Below, piece by piece: positions 15,641 through 24,122 of a stretch of 46,481 bases of DNA. A program made the translations under genes and the position numbers. Positions within the stretch are counted from its first letter, which is position 1. Every line of letters begins with the position of its first letter. The notes below the pieces were generated by a model. It saw only the letters and a program-made list of their open reading frames with translations, made no database searches and was not told where the DNA came from. The stretch is from Pseudomonadota bacterium (lineage in GTDB: Bacteria; Desulfobacterota; Syntrophia; Syntrophales; UBA8958). The stretch is from the NCBI GenBank assembly GCA_030057915.1, contig JASGUC010000007.1, positions 1 to 46,481 of the forward strand, read 5' to 3'.

Positions 15641-17035
15641 TCACGCCATCAGGCGCGGCGGGGCTGGCCGGGGAAGATCCACAAAAGGGATATACTTATC
15701 CAGAAGCGCCCTGGTCCCGGCCATGTTCAATTTCGTGAAGAGAAAAGAAAACTGGTCTTCCAACTCCTTCCCGAGGGCGGAGAGGACATCCGGGGGCAAA
15801 TCCCAGAAATCCTTCTTGAACGGCCCGAATCCCTTCTTTCTGGTCTTATAGAGGAATTGTTCCTCCGTTTCGCCTTCCTTCCTCTCGCCCCGGCATGCCT
15901 GCCGCAGGTGGTCGTAAACCCGGGCCTTCAGGTCGTCGGGAAGATGGGGGCTCTCGTAAACGATATTCTGAAATCCCGTGGCCAGATGCACCTCCGCGGT
16001 CCCCACGGCGGGGAATCGGTCAAAGGCCTCGGGCGGCAGGGTCGAGGCCCCGTGCTGCACCGCGCCGGCGAGTCCATAGGCGGCCCGGGCCTCCGCGGAT
16101 AACTGCTCGAGGGCGGCGAAATCCAGCTTCACCTTGGCTACGGAACCGTCCGGCATGGGGACGCCGCCGTGGGTGGTCCCGGTCTGGACGCTGATCTTGC
16201 TGATCCCCTTCATGGCGGGGTCGATCTTCTCCAGTTCTTCCCGGTAGCCCGCCATGAAGGCCGCCAACTCCTCCACGGTGCTGTTCTTGCCGCCCACCTC
16301 TCCGATCTCGCCGCCCACGGAGATGGCGACCCGTGCCGGCTCCAGGTCCCGGATCATGGCCGTCAGCTCCGCCGCAAGGGTATAGTTGATCCGTTGCTGA
16401 TCCTTGACGGTTTTCTGGGTCAGATCCACCAGGGTGGAGGTGTCAACGTCGATGTTGTAGAATCCCGCTTCGATGGCCTCCCAGATCAGGTCCTTCACCG
16501 CCTTGACCTCCCCCTCGGGATTCTGGGCGTATCTCTTCCCATTGATCTGGAAATGGTCCCCCTGAAGGAACAGCGGCCCCCGATAGCCGACCTTGAGGGC
16601 CGCGGCGGTGACGGCGGCGATATATTCCCCCGGCCGCTGCCGGGTGTAATCGATTTCCGATCGGGCGATCTCGAAAATCACGGGACCGACGTCAAGCTTC
16701 ATGGCGGCCCGGAGCGCCGCCTGGGCGGTGTGATAGGTGAGGGCGCGAATGTTGATGGCGGGCACGGTAAAGCCTCCGGCCTCCCCGCGTCCCATGGCCT
16801 CGTACAGAGGCTGGATCGACGCGGAGAACACCCCCGCCGCCGCGCCGGCCCGGAGGATCAGCCAGCGGGCCGCGGCGCACGTCTCTTCGTCGTCGCTGAA
16901 GACGGCGGTGTAGATCAAATCGTCCACCGCCCGATTGCGCAATGCGGTCTCGTCGGCGATCCTCGCCTCTTCGCCGGCGATCTCGAGGACGCCGGCCATA
17001 CCCTTTTGCAATTCCCCAACCTGTTGGTAAATCAC
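15641..17035 (-). CDS. fba: Class II fructose-bisphosphate aldolase (long form)
   Basis: 464 residues, longer than the common 300-360. It is a Zn-dependent aldolase of glycolysis and gluconeogenesis. Zinc-ligand and active-site segments are FLQGDHFQING (first His), YNIDVDTSTLVDL, SVGGEIGEVGGKNST (Glu), VQTGTTHGGVPMPDG and GAVQHGAST (His ligands). An N-terminal helical extension of about 80 residues and a C-terminal extension (FLYKTRKKGFGPFKKDFWDLP) characterise the long form. Its start overlaps the fbp stop by four bases, so aldolase and bisphosphatase are made together, which points to gluconeogenic use. Confidence 0.9.
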   Translation of the reverse strand: MIYQQVGELQKGMAGVLEIAGEEARIADETALRNRAVDDLIYTAVFSDDEETCAAARWLILRAGAAAGVFSASIQPLYEAMGRGEAGGFTVPAINIRALTYHTAQAALRAAMKLDVGPVIFEIARSEIDYTRQRPGEYIAAVTAAALKVGYRGPLFLQGDHFQINGKRYAQNPEGEVKAVKDLIWEAIEAGFYNIDVDTSTLVDLTQKTVKDQQRINYTLAAELTAMIRDLEPARVAISVGGEIGEVGGKNSTVEELAAFMAGYREELEKIDPAMKGISKISVQTGTTHGGVPMPDGSVAKVKLDFAALEQLSAEARAAYGLAGAVQHGASTLPPEAFDRFPAVGTAEVHLATGFQNIVYESPHLPDDLKARVYDHLRQACRGERKEGETEEQFLYKTRKKGFGPFKKDFWDLPPDVLSALGKELEDQFSFLFTKLNMAGTRALLDKYIPFVDLPRPAPPRLMA

Positions 17036-17979
17036 TTTTCCACCTCCTCCAAATACCTCCGGGCCATTTCCACTTCATAGCGGCTGCCGATGTAGATGGG
17101 ACTCCGCTGGCCGATCTCCTCCACGGGGATGTCCAGGATGCGCCGGATACCGTCCGTCGCCTCCCCTCCCGCCTGTTCGATGAGAAAGGCCATGGGAAGC
17201 AGTTCGAAAAGGAGCCGCAGCTTTCCCTGGGGGCTCTTTCGCAGGGCGGGGTAGGTGAAAACGCCGCCGTTTTTTATCAGCACCTGGTTGATGTCCGGGA
17301 CGAAGCCGCCGCTGTACCTCAGCTTGTATCCCGCGGCCTCGAGATCCGTGACGAAACGGAGATGCCCCGGAGTCCAGTCCCTCCGTAGGCCTCCCAGGCT
17401 GTAAATATCCCCCTTTTCCCTGAGGCGGATGTTCTCCTGGGAGAGGACGTATTCCCCTTCCCGGTTCAGGACAAATTCATGGGTTCCCTTGCCGGCGGAA
17501 TAAACCATGGTGATCAGGGGGCCGTAAGTGATATAGAGGGCCGCCACCATCGTTTCCCGGCCCTTTCCATACATCGTGCCGTTGTGAATGCCGATGATGG
17601 TGCCGATGGCCAGGTTGGTGTCCACCAGGGACGAGCCGTCCAGGGGATCGGCGGTGACGAAGTACTTCTCCTGGCCCTGACCGATCTGGATGATCCGATC
17701 CTGCTCCTCCGAGGCGTACTCCCGAACAAAACCGGAGAATTGGAGCTGGTTCTTCAGGATGGCGTCGGAACTCTTGTCCAGGGCCAACTGCTCCTCGCCG
17801 TACATGTTCTTGAATCCCGCCAGTTTCCGGTTCGACTCATGGATCTTGGCGGAGATGTATTTTCCCGTGACGGCGATCTGCCAGATGAGACGCCGCAGCT
17901 CCATCTCCACGCCCGCCATCCACATGTGCCTGCGAAGATCTATACAAAATTTCGTATAATCGGAAATTCCCTCGCCCAT
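17032..17979 (-). CDS. fbp: Fructose-1,6-bisphosphatase, class I
   Basis: 315 residues. It hydrolyses fructose 1,6-bisphosphate to fructose 6-phosphate, the committed gluconeogenic step. The metal and phosphate site ADPLDGSSLVDTNLAIGTIIGI is complete. YSAGKGTHEFVLNREGEY and the C-terminal LLFELLPMAFLIEQAGGEATDG also match class I enzymes, and the final SPIYIGSRYEVEMARRYL is typical. It is first of the two-gene unit with fba. A possible promoter lies in the 100-base gap upstream toward fabG (TTGTCA, 17 bases, TACTTA on the minus strand), but it is weak. Confidence 0.95.
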   Translation of the reverse strand: MGEGISDYTKFCIDLRRHMWMAGVEMELRRLIWQIAVTGKYISAKIHESNRKLAGFKNMYGEEQLALDKSSDAILKNQLQFSGFVREYASEEQDRIIQIGQGQEKYFVTADPLDGSSLVDTNLAIGTIIGIHNGTMYGKGRETMVAALYITYGPLITMVYSAGKGTHEFVLNREGEYVLSQENIRLREKGDIYSLGGLRRDWTPGHLRFVTDLEAAGYKLRYSGGFVPDINQVLIKNGGVFTYPALRKSPQGKLRLLFELLPMAFLIEQAGGEATDGIRRILDIPVEEIGQRSPIYIGSRYEVEMARRYLEEVEK

Positions 17980-18079
17980 AAGCTATCGACCTCGCAAATC
18001 AGCCCGCGCTGATTGATGTTCATGATGCCGTCCGTAAGTAACAATTAATGGGCCTTTTGACAAGATGAAAATGACCGGA

Positions 18080-18808
18080 TCAAGCCATCCCGCCGTTGAC
18101 GGAGATCACCTGGCCGGTGATATAGGAGGCGGCGGGGGAACACAGGAACCGGACTACCCGGGCCACTTCCTCCGGCTGTCCGATGCGTCCCATGGGGATG
18201 AATCCCTTGATCATTTCCACCGGGGCATGGGCGATCATCTCCGTCTCCACCAGACCGGGCGCCACGACATTCACCCGGATCCCGAACCGGGCCACTTCCG
18301 TGGCCAGGGAACGGCTGGCGGCGATGATGCCCGCCTTGGCCGCCGAATAGTTGGTCTGGCCGCGATTGGCGACGAGACCGGCCACGGAGGCGATGGAGAC
18401 GACGACGCCGGATTTCTTCCGGGCCATATGGCGCAAAACGGGCTTGGTTACGTTGAAAAATCCCCCGAGGGCGGTGTCGATAACCAGGTCCCAGTCCCGG
18501 GCGGGCATCATGAGGAAAAGGTTGTCGGCGGTGACGCCGGCATTGTTCACCAGGACATCGATGCGCCCGAGGCGGGAGATGATCCCGCCGATCTCCCGCT
18601 CCGTCAAGGCTCGATCCGTCACATCGAAGCGACAGATTTCCCCCCGGCCGCCCCGGGCCTCGATCTCGCCCAGGGTCGCTTCCGCCGCCTCCCCCCTCTG
18701 ACGGTAATTGATCACCACATAGGCGCCAGCGTCGGCAAACTCCCGGGCGATGGCCCGGCCGATGCCCCGGCTTCCCCCGGTAACGAGGACGACGTTCTCT
18801 TCGCTCAT
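18080..18808 (-). CDS. fabG: 3-oxoacyl-ACP reductase-type short-chain dehydrogenase
   Basis: 242 residues. An SDR that probably reduces 3-oxoacyl-ACP with NADPH in fatty acid synthesis. The cofactor loop [12 protein letters not shown] is at the N-terminus, [17 protein letters not shown] follows, then the catalytic serine ([23 protein letters not shown] contains Ser, Tyr and Lys) and PGLVETEM. The C-terminal [14 protein letters not shown] is standard FabG. No acyl-carrier or other fatty-acid genes lie next to it, so a role in another acyl reduction is possible. An AGGAGG-type ribosome site (GAGAGGAGGTAAAGGC on the minus strand) precedes the ATG at 18808. A HEARO-like element ends just upstream. 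Confidence 0.88.
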   Translation of the reverse strand: MSEENVVLVTGGSRGIGRAIAREFADAGAYVVINYRQRGEAAEATLGEIEARGGRGEICRFDVTDRALTEREIGGIISRLGRIDVLVNNAGVTADNLFLMMPARDWDLVIDTALGGFFNVTKPVLRHMARKKSGVVVSIASVAGLVANRGQTNYSAAKAGIIAASRSLATEVARFGIRVNVVAPGLVETEMIAHAPVEMIKGFIPMGRIGQPEEVARVVRFLCSPAASYITGQVISVNGGMA

Positions 18809-18850
18809 GCCTTTACCTCCTCTCGCTGCATGGCAGCCATTGTTCCGGAC

Positions 18851-19090
18851 AACGGAACCTCCCCACGGCTAAAGCCGGGGGGTTCCAAAGGCGAACCCAT
18901 TGGGGTCTCCCGGCTCTCGCATTGATGCTACATCATCCGGGCCATGACCAATGGCAAGTCTTCCTTGGCGGACAATCCGCTCCGACGGAGGCGCCGTGAG
19001 GACCCCGGCGGGGATCCCGCTCGCGGATTGATCTATCAACCATCCCGCCCGCCTCGGCACAGGTTCCTGAGCTGTCCACCGGGCGGAACA
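18851..19090 (-). ncRNA. HEARO / IS605-type omega-RNA-like remnant without ORF
   Basis: On the minus strand this region contains GGAACCTGTGCC, a GC-rich middle, GATGTAGCATCAATGCGAG, CCCAATGGGTTCGCC, and ends in a nested hairpin: GGAACC...GGTTCC enclosing CCCC/GGGG and GGCTTTAGCC (18854-18886). That architecture, especially the terminal GGCTTTAGCCGTGGGGAGG, resembles HEARO/IscB omega-RNAs and IS200/IS605 right ends. No IscB, IsrB or TnpB frame exists on either strand, so this would be an ORF-less copy. Recognition is from memory of the motif; boundaries are approximate. It lies directly upstream of fabG. Confidence 0.45.
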
Positions 19091-19092
19091 GA

Positions 19093-19154
19093 CATCCCAC
19101 CTTCCGGAAAAGATATTGTGAGTAATTGATATTATACATCCCACCTTCCGGAAA
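19093..19154 (+). repeat. Two direct copies of an 18-bp motif, 44-bp period
   Basis: CATCCCACCTTCCGGAAA occurs at 19093-19110 and again at 19137-19154, with AT-rich DNA between. It adjoins the HEARO-like segment and may be part of the same mobile remnant. Confidence 0.7.
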
Positions 19155-19241
19155 CTATGCTGTAACTTATTGATATGATTCATAAAGAAATTTAGTTTTT
19201 ATGGACTACATCTTCATTTGCGACGTTTTGAGTGCCCGTTT

Positions 19242-19332
19242 GAGACCTTCGCAAAACCCCGTTGCGTCCTCTCCATGGTCCTTCCCGGGAAAGTGGGAAT
19301 CCGGCGTCGGCAACCTTTTTCTGGATGCCGGG
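19242..19332 (+). repeat. Half-copy of a family I-like repeat
   Basis: GAGACCTTCGCAAAAC (from 19242) matches the family I terminus. It is followed by TTCCCGGGAAAGTGGGAATCC and a CTGGATGCCGGGTT segment typical of dispersed palindromic repeats. No second terminus is found before the bioN gene end, so the copy is partial. The remainder of 19155-19241 shows nothing else. Confidence 0.45.
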
Positions 19333-20127
19333 TTACATGAAAAGTCGGCACGCGAAAAAAAGGCCGGTGAAAGAGGCCATGACGGCGACGGCGGCGTAAT
19401 CCCCCCTGGTGAGGCGCAACTCCCGCATCGAGGTTCGGGGGCCCCGGGCATAGCCCCGGGCTTCCATGGCCGCGGCCAGCTCTTCCGCCCGGCGGAGGGC
19501 GCCGAGGATCAGCGCTATCGCCATTCGCCCGGTGGTCCGCAGTTTTCGGGACAGGCGCTCTCCGGGAGCCCCCCCGCCCCTGGCGAGCCGGGCCGTTTTC
19601 ATCCGCTGGTATTCTTCCAGAAAGGTTGGGGCGAAACGGAGGGCCATGGCCGCCATGACCGCCAGATCCTGGGTAGGCACGCGGAATATCCGCAGGGGGC
19701 GGAGGAGCTTGTCCAGGGCCGCCACCAGTTCGGAGGGAAGGGTGGTGAGGGTGAGCAGCCCGCCGGTGACGACCAGGGCGGCGAACTGCCAGGCCACCGT
19801 TCCTCCTTGCGCCAGGCCTTCGTGGGTCACCGCCGGCAATAGGGGCAGGCGAAGGACCTCCCGGCCCGGGGTGAACAGGGCGTGGAGAAAAAAGAGCAGG
19901 ACGGCAAAAAGGGCGATGGGCTTGAGGATCCTTACCACGTCGCGGCGCCTCCCCCCGGAAAGAACGATCAGGAGGGCCAGAAAGAGGCTGAGGAGAACGA
20001 TTTGCCCGGGGCCGGCCTGAAAGACAAGGATGCTCAGAGACACCGCCGCGGCGATCTTTACACGGGGATCGACATTGCGGAGCGGCGAGACGACGGGAGC
20101 GGCGGCGGGGAAGAGCCTATCGGTCAT
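19333..20127 (-). CDS. bioN: ECF transporter T component, biotin type (BioN)
   Basis: 264 residues with several membrane helices (AAVSLSILVFQAG, IVLLSLFLALLIVL, ALFAVLLFFLHALF and a C-terminal VAVMASFTGLFFAC). The cytoplasmic coupling motifs AMALRFAPTFLEEYQRMKTARLARGG and ALRRAEELAAAMEARGY contain the two short A-x-R-like signatures that contact the ATPase. It is the transmembrane coupler of an energy-coupling-factor transporter. Gene order after bioY and bioM assigns biotin as the substrate. The start overlaps the bioM stop by four bases. Confidence 0.9.
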   Translation of the reverse strand: MTDRLFPAAAPVVSPLRNVDPRVKIAAAVSLSILVFQAGPGQIVLLSLFLALLIVLSGGRRRDVVRILKPIALFAVLLFFLHALFTPGREVLRLPLLPAVTHEGLAQGGTVAWQFAALVVTGGLLTLTTLPSELVAALDKLLRPLRIFRVPTQDLAVMAAMALRFAPTFLEEYQRMKTARLARGGGAPGERLSRKLRTTGRMAIALILGALRRAEELAAAMEARGYARGPRTSMRELRLTRGDYAAVAVMASFTGLFFACRLFM

Positions 20128-20972
20128 GAGGGCACTCCGCTCCGGGCAAGTTTCAGCAGATATTCATGAATCCCCCGGTGCGCCGCCTCCAGGGAGATGA
20201 CATTCGCCGGCACGTCCCATCCCGATTGCCGGAGCCTGGCCATCAGTACGGCCATGGCCGGGGGTTCGATTTCCCGTTGCGCCTCCGACATCAGGAAGGC
20301 GCAAACCTCGTCGGGGCGGCCGTCCATGATCAACCGGCCCCTTTCCAGGACCAGGATCCGCTCGGCGGCGGCGGCCTCGCCGAGATCGTGGGTGATATGG
20401 ACGACCCCCATCCCCTCCCGGTGGAGGGAGGCGACCATGGCGAGCGTCCGGCGCCGCCCCGCCGCATCGAGGTAGGCCGCGGGTTCGTCCAGGACCAGCC
20501 ACCGGGGATTCATCGCCAGGACCCCCGCCAGGGAGACCAGTCTCTTTTCGCCGCCCGAAAGGGTGAAGGGCGCCCGGGGCCCGCAGCCGGCCATCCCGAC
20601 CCGCTCCAGGGCCTCCCGAACCCGGATGGCGATCTCTCCCGGGGGCACGGCCAGATTTTCCAGCCCGAAGGCGATATCCTCCGCCACCGTCATCCCCACG
20701 ATCTGATGATCGGGGTTTTGAAACACCATTCCCACCCGACGGCGGAGTTCCCGATGTCCCGAGGGATCCCGGGTGTTCAGGCCATCGACGCCGACCTCCC
20801 CCCGGGAGGGAAGCAAAAGGGCGTTGAGGTGCTTGCTCAGGGTCGTCTTCCCGCAGCCGTTGGGGCCGATGATCGCCACATACTGGCCGTCGGGAATCCG
20901 CAGCGAGAGCCGCTCCAGAACGGGGGGCTGCCTTTCGTCGTATCGATAGGAGACATCCTTGAATTCTATCAT
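20124..20972 (-). CDS. bioM: ECF transporter ATPase, biotin type (BioM)
   Basis: 282 residues. ABC ATPase with Walker A GPNGCGKTTLSKHLN, Q-loop MVFQNPDHQIVGMTVAEDIAFG (the NPDxQ signature of ECF/CbiO ATPases), signature LSGGEKRLVSLAGVLAMNP, Walker B WLVLDEPAAYLD and H-loop VVHITHDL. It powers biotin uptake with BioN and BioY. A single ATPase gene indicates a homodimer in a BioMNY-type complex. It begins 10 bases after the bioY stop. Confidence 0.93.
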   Translation of the reverse strand: MIEFKDVSYRYDERQPPVLERLSLRIPDGQYVAIIGPNGCGKTTLSKHLNALLLPSRGEVGVDGLNTRDPSGHRELRRRVGMVFQNPDHQIVGMTVAEDIAFGLENLAVPPGEIAIRVREALERVGMAGCGPRAPFTLSGGEKRLVSLAGVLAMNPRWLVLDEPAAYLDAAGRRRTLAMVASLHREGMGVVHITHDLGEAAAAERILVLERGRLIMDGRPDEVCAFLMSEAQREIEPPAMAVLMARLRQSGWDVPANVISLEAAHRGIHEYLLKLARSGVPS

Positions 20973-20982
20973 CGCTGATAAC

Positions 20983-21519
20983 TCACAATTTTACATGCTC
21001 CCGCACTTTGAGGCAGACCAGGGCGGCCATGACGATTTTCAGCATCCCCCCGGGGATGGTGGGGAGCAGGCCTATCGCCAGGGCCTTGGTCAGGTTCAAT
21101 TTCGCCACGACCGCCAACTGCCCGATTCCCAGGGCGTAGATGAACACATGGCCCACCGTCATGGCGGCGATCAGCCACCAGAAGCCGGGGCGCTCCCTCG
21201 CGGCGGTCAGCCGGCCGATGACGTAGGCCCCGACCACAAAGCCGACGAGATAGCCCCCGGTGGGTCCCAGCAAGACCCCGAAGCCGGCCTTGCCGCCGGC
21301 GAAAACGGGCAGGCCGATCACTCCCAGGAGGATATATACCGCCTGGCTCATCGCCCCGAGGTATCCCCCCAGGAGGGCGCCCGCCAGGGAAACGAAGAAG
21401 GTCTGCATGGTGATGGGCACCGGGGGCAGGGGGATCATCATGAAGGCCCCGGCGGCGGTCAGGGCGCCGAACATGGACGCATAGGCCAGGCCCCTGAGCG
21501 AAGGGGGGTTCTGTTTCAT
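20983..21519 (-). CDS. bioY: Biotin transporter substrate-binding subunit BioY
   Basis: 178 residues, about six membrane helices. BioY is the S component that binds biotin. Family features: AYASMFGALTAAGAFMMIPLPPVPITMQTFFVSLAGALLGG at the N-terminus, then YILLGVIGLPVFAGGKAGFGVLLGPTGGYLVGF, the best-conserved segment of BioY. It lies nine bases downstream of birA and ten upstream of bioM, so the four genes form one operon. Confidence 0.95.
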   Translation of the reverse strand: MKQNPPSLRGLAYASMFGALTAAGAFMMIPLPPVPITMQTFFVSLAGALLGGYLGAMSQAVYILLGVIGLPVFAGGKAGFGVLLGPTGGYLVGFVVGAYVIGRLTAARERPGFWWLIAAMTVGHVFIYALGIGQLAVVAKLNLTKALAIGLLPTIPGGMLKIVMAALVCLKVREHVKL

Positions 21520-21528
21520 CGCCGGTCC

Positions 21529-22548
21529 CTAAACAAACTGCACATCCCCGGAAAAAAGCCGCAACAACTCCCCGTCGGGGGTCCGGAGGACCAGGGCGCC
21601 GTCGGCGTCGAACGCCTCCACATCGCCAGCGAGCCTCCTTCCCCGGACATCCACCTCCACCCTCCGGCCCAACATCTCGGTAAGACTACGCCATCGTTCC
21701 ATAATCGGCGCGAAGCCCTCCTGCCGGCACTCGTGGTATGCCGCTTCCAGGCTTTCCAGGAGCCTCCTGGCGAGGCATATCCTGCTGGCCGGCCGGCCGG
21801 TTTCCGCCCGGACGCTCGTGGCGACGGACCGAAGCTCCGGGGGAAATGCCCGGCGGCTCGAATTGACGTTCAGTCCCACGCCGATGACCAGGTACTCCAC
21901 CCGGTCCATTTCCATGCTCGCCTCGGTGAGGATGCCCCCGATCTTCCGCCCGCCGACCAGGATGTCATTGGGCCATTTGATCGTCGCCTCCAGGCCGGTC
22001 GTTGCCCGGACCACCGTCGCCGCCGCCGTCGCCCCAAGGATGGCAAATCGGGGCGCCTCCTGAGGGGCTATGTCCGGCCGGAGAATCAGGGACATATATA
22101 TGCCCGCCCGGGGAGGGGAGAACCAGGTTCTCCCCCGTCTGCCCCGGCCGGCGCTCTGTTCCTCCGCTATCACCACCGTTCCCTCCGTCGCTCCGGCGGC
22201 GGCCAGGGCCTTGGCCTGCCGGTTCGTCGAGTCCGTCCGGGGAAAAAACCGGATATCCCCCTGGCCGATCAGGGATGTCCGCAATCCCTCCCGGAGTTCT
22301 TGAGGCAGGAGGAGGTCGGGGATGGCCCGGAGGAGATAACCCCTCCGCGGCAAGGAATCGATGTGGTATCCGGCTGCTCGCAGGGCGCGGACATGCTTCC
22401 AGACGGCGGTGCGACTCATCCGCAAGGATCGGCTCAGGGCTTCGCCGGACACCCATCCGCCCTCCGCCTTCCCCAATTGCTCTCGGAGCAGCTCGACCGG
22501 ATGGCGGGCCAGGGGCGGGGAGATAGCTTTCTTCCTTGTCGGCGCCAT
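21529..22548 (-). CDS. birA: Bifunctional biotin ligase / biotin operon repressor BirA
   Basis: 339 residues from ATG 22548. It activates biotin as biotinyl-AMP and attaches it to carboxylase carrier proteins; the N-terminal winged helix (VSGEALSRSLRMSRTAVWKHVRALRAAGYHID) makes it also a repressor. The ligase core has FPRTDSTNRQAKALA, EEQSAGRGRRGRTWFSPPRAGIYMSL and IKWPNDILVGGRKIGGILTEA. The C-terminal SH3-like part closes with VLRTPDGELLRLFSGDV. The open frame continues to 22746, but that extension is repeat DNA and I exclude it. A matching operator lies at 22740-22771, so feedback control by biotinyl-AMP is expected. Confidence 0.95.
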   Translation of the reverse strand: MAPTRKKAISPPLARHPVELLREQLGKAEGGWVSGEALSRSLRMSRTAVWKHVRALRAAGYHIDSLPRRGYLLRAIPDLLLPQELREGLRTSLIGQGDIRFFPRTDSTNRQAKALAAAGATEGTVVIAEEQSAGRGRRGRTWFSPPRAGIYMSLILRPDIAPQEAPRFAILGATAAATVVRATTGLEATIKWPNDILVGGRKIGGILTEASMEMDRVEYLVIGVGLNVNSSRRAFPPELRSVATSVRAETGRPASRICLARRLLESLEAAYHECRQEGFAPIMERWRSLTEMLGRRVEVDVRGRRLAGDVEAFDADGALVLRTPDGELLRLFSGDVQFV

Positions 22549-22553
22549 GACTC

Positions 22554-22684
22554 GAGACCCTTGAAAACCTACAATTTCCCGCCGCCCCGACATAATCCGG
22601 CGTCGGGAATACTCGGAAACCAAGCATTCCGGCTTCCGCCGGCAGGGTGGCGGGAACTCGGAAACGGCGTTTCTCGAAGCTCTC
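22554..22684 (+). repeat. Family I miniature element between operator and birA
   Basis: 131 bp, aligning end to end with the copy at 12634-12765. The left end GAGACCCTTGAAAAC is intact; the right end (GTTTCTCGAAGCTCTC) is degenerate. A 5-bp duplication is not clear here, consistent with an older copy. Shared interior features are CCCGCCGCCCC, CATAATCCGG and GGCTTCCGCCGGCA. It lies between the BirA operator and birA, so it should be transcribed as part of the operon leader. Confidence 0.75.
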
Positions 22685-22739
22685 GCCATAAGATAGCCGC
22701 CCTCCGAAACCGCGAGGTTCTTAATGGATATGCGGTGGA

Positions 22740-22771
22740 TTGTCAACCAATAAATACAAAATGGTTGTCAA
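22740..22771 (-). promoter_or_regulatory. BirA operator of the birA-bioYMN operon
   Basis: On the minus strand the site reads TTGACAACC, 14 bases, GGTTGACAA: a perfect 9-bp inverted repeat. The known bacterial BirA site is TTGTAAACC-N14/15-GGTTTACAA, so each half differs at one or two positions and the spacing is exact. Two TTGACA hexamers within it could serve as -35 elements, placing the promoter under the repressor. It overlaps the 3' end of the ampG-like gene and lies 191 bases before the birA start. Confidence 0.8.
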
Positions 22772-24075
22772 TACCCGGATGATCCTTGCTCATCCCTTGC
22801 CCACTCCCGATACCGGATCAGCAGCAGCAGGCCGGGGACGGCCAGGATAGCACAGATGACGAAGAACCAGACCCAGCCCACGGCGACGACGAGGAAACCC
22901 GTCGGCGCCCCGGTGACATAACGACTCACGGCCATGAGGCTGCTCAGCAGGGCGTACTGGGTCGCCGTGAAGCGGGTGTTGCAGAGCCCCATGAGCAGGG
23001 CCGTATAGGCCGCGGTCCCCATGCCCCCGCAGATGTTCTCGATCCCGATGACGACGCAGAGGGCCCAGATCTGGCGGCCCGTGAACTCCAGGAGGATGAA
23101 GGAGATCGTGGAGACGCCCTGGAGGATCCCGAAGATCAGGAGGGAGCGACGGAGGTCCCATTTCGTCATCAGCGCCCCGCCCACGATGCCGCCGAGAATC
23201 GTGGCGGCCATGCCGAAACCCTTGAAGATCGTTCCCAGTTCCGTCCGGGAGAAGCCGATATGCTGGAGGATGTAGGGGGTGGTCATCTGGGCGGCGGCGA
23301 CGTCGCCCAGCTTGTAGAGGATGACGAACAGCAGGATCTCCACCGCCCCCGGCCGCTTGAAAAACTCCACGAAGGGTTGCACAACGGCCTCCCGGAGGGT
23401 TTGGGGCGGCGCCGCGCCGATCCCGAGGGGTCGCTCCGTCTCGGGATCGGGACAGAGCAAGGTGGCGGCGACGCCGACCAGCATAATCGATCCCATGACG
23501 ACATAGACGGCGCTCCAGGGGATGTGATCCGACATGATCAGGGCCAGGGCGCCGCTGACCAGAATGGCGAGACGGTAGCCCATGATCCAGATCCCGGCGC
23601 CGGCGCCCCGTTCTTCCGGGGCGAGGTATTCCGTCCGGTAGGCGTCCAGGACGATGTCCTGACTGGCGCTGAAGAAGGCCAGGGCGACGGCCCAGAAGGC
23701 GACGATCAAGGGCTGGGAGGCGGGGTTGAAAAACCCCATGGTGGCGATGGCGGCGATAATGGCCCCCTGGGTGATGAGCATCCATCCCCGGCGACGGCCC
23801 AGAAAGGGGGGGACGAAGCGATCCAGCAGGGGAGACCAGAGAAACTTGAAGGCGTAAGGCAGACCGACGAGAGAAAAGATCCCGATCGTCTTGATGTCCA
23901 CGCCCTCCGTGACCATCCACGCGGCGAGGGTGGAGCTGGTCAGGGCCAGGGGCATCCCTGAGGCGAACCCCAGGACGAGCATGAGGAGCATCTTTTTGGA
24001 GAGATATATGCGGAAGAGGTCGAAGAGGTTAGTTTTCACATGCCTTGCGCCGGATAAAGCGATCAAACGCGTCAA
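22768..24075 (-). CDS. ampG: AmpG-like major facilitator permease
   Basis: 435 residues, about 12 membrane helices. AmpG imports anhydro-muropeptides released during peptidoglycan recycling. Family features: MLVLGFASGMPLALTSSTLAAWM, then FSLVGLPYAFKFLWSPLLDRFVPPFLGRRRGW, SASQDIVLDAYRTEYL, and later GIENICGGMGTAAYTALLMGLC. The first in-frame ATG (24075) adds about 28 residues before the first helix; a start nearer the first helix is possible. Its stop overlaps the BirA operator. No amidase or other recycling gene is adjacent, so the substrate is inferred from family resemblance only. Confidence 0.85.
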   Translation of the reverse strand: MTRLIALSGARHVKTNLFDLFRIYLSKKMLLMLVLGFASGMPLALTSSTLAAWMVTEGVDIKTIGIFSLVGLPYAFKFLWSPLLDRFVPPFLGRRRGWMLITQGAIIAAIATMGFFNPASQPLIVAFWAVALAFFSASQDIVLDAYRTEYLAPEERGAGAGIWIMGYRLAILVSGALALIMSDHIPWSAVYVVMGSIMLVGVAATLLCPDPETERPLGIGAAPPQTLREAVVQPFVEFFKRPGAVEILLFVILYKLGDVAAAQMTTPYILQHIGFSRTELGTIFKGFGMAATILGGIVGGALMTKWDLRRSLLIFGILQGVSTISFILLEFTGRQIWALCVVIGIENICGGMGTAAYTALLMGLCNTRFTATQYALLSSLMAVSRYVTGAPTGFLVVAVGWVWFFVICAILAVPGLLLLIRYREWARDEQGSSGY

Positions 24076-24091
24076 GAGGGGGCCTGTCTCT

Positions 24092-24122
24092 ATTCATCCC
24101 AGATTTTCCCTCGGGAGGTTTC
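24092..24122 (-). repeat. Diverged end of the 214-bp inverted-repeat family
   Basis: CCCAGATTTTCCCTCGGGAGG matches the end of the element at 670-883 (CCCAAATTTTCCATCAGGAGG) with four differences, and both continue TTTC. Only one end is seen, in the gap between the amidotransferase and ampG. Confidence 0.4.

Noticed and set aside
21529..22746. Longer BirA starting at 22746
   Set aside because: The extra 66 codons translate the family I repeat and leader DNA, not BirA.
20959..22782. Plus-strand 607-codon frame across bioY and birA
   Set aside because: Antisense shadow spanning two real genes and a mobile repeat.
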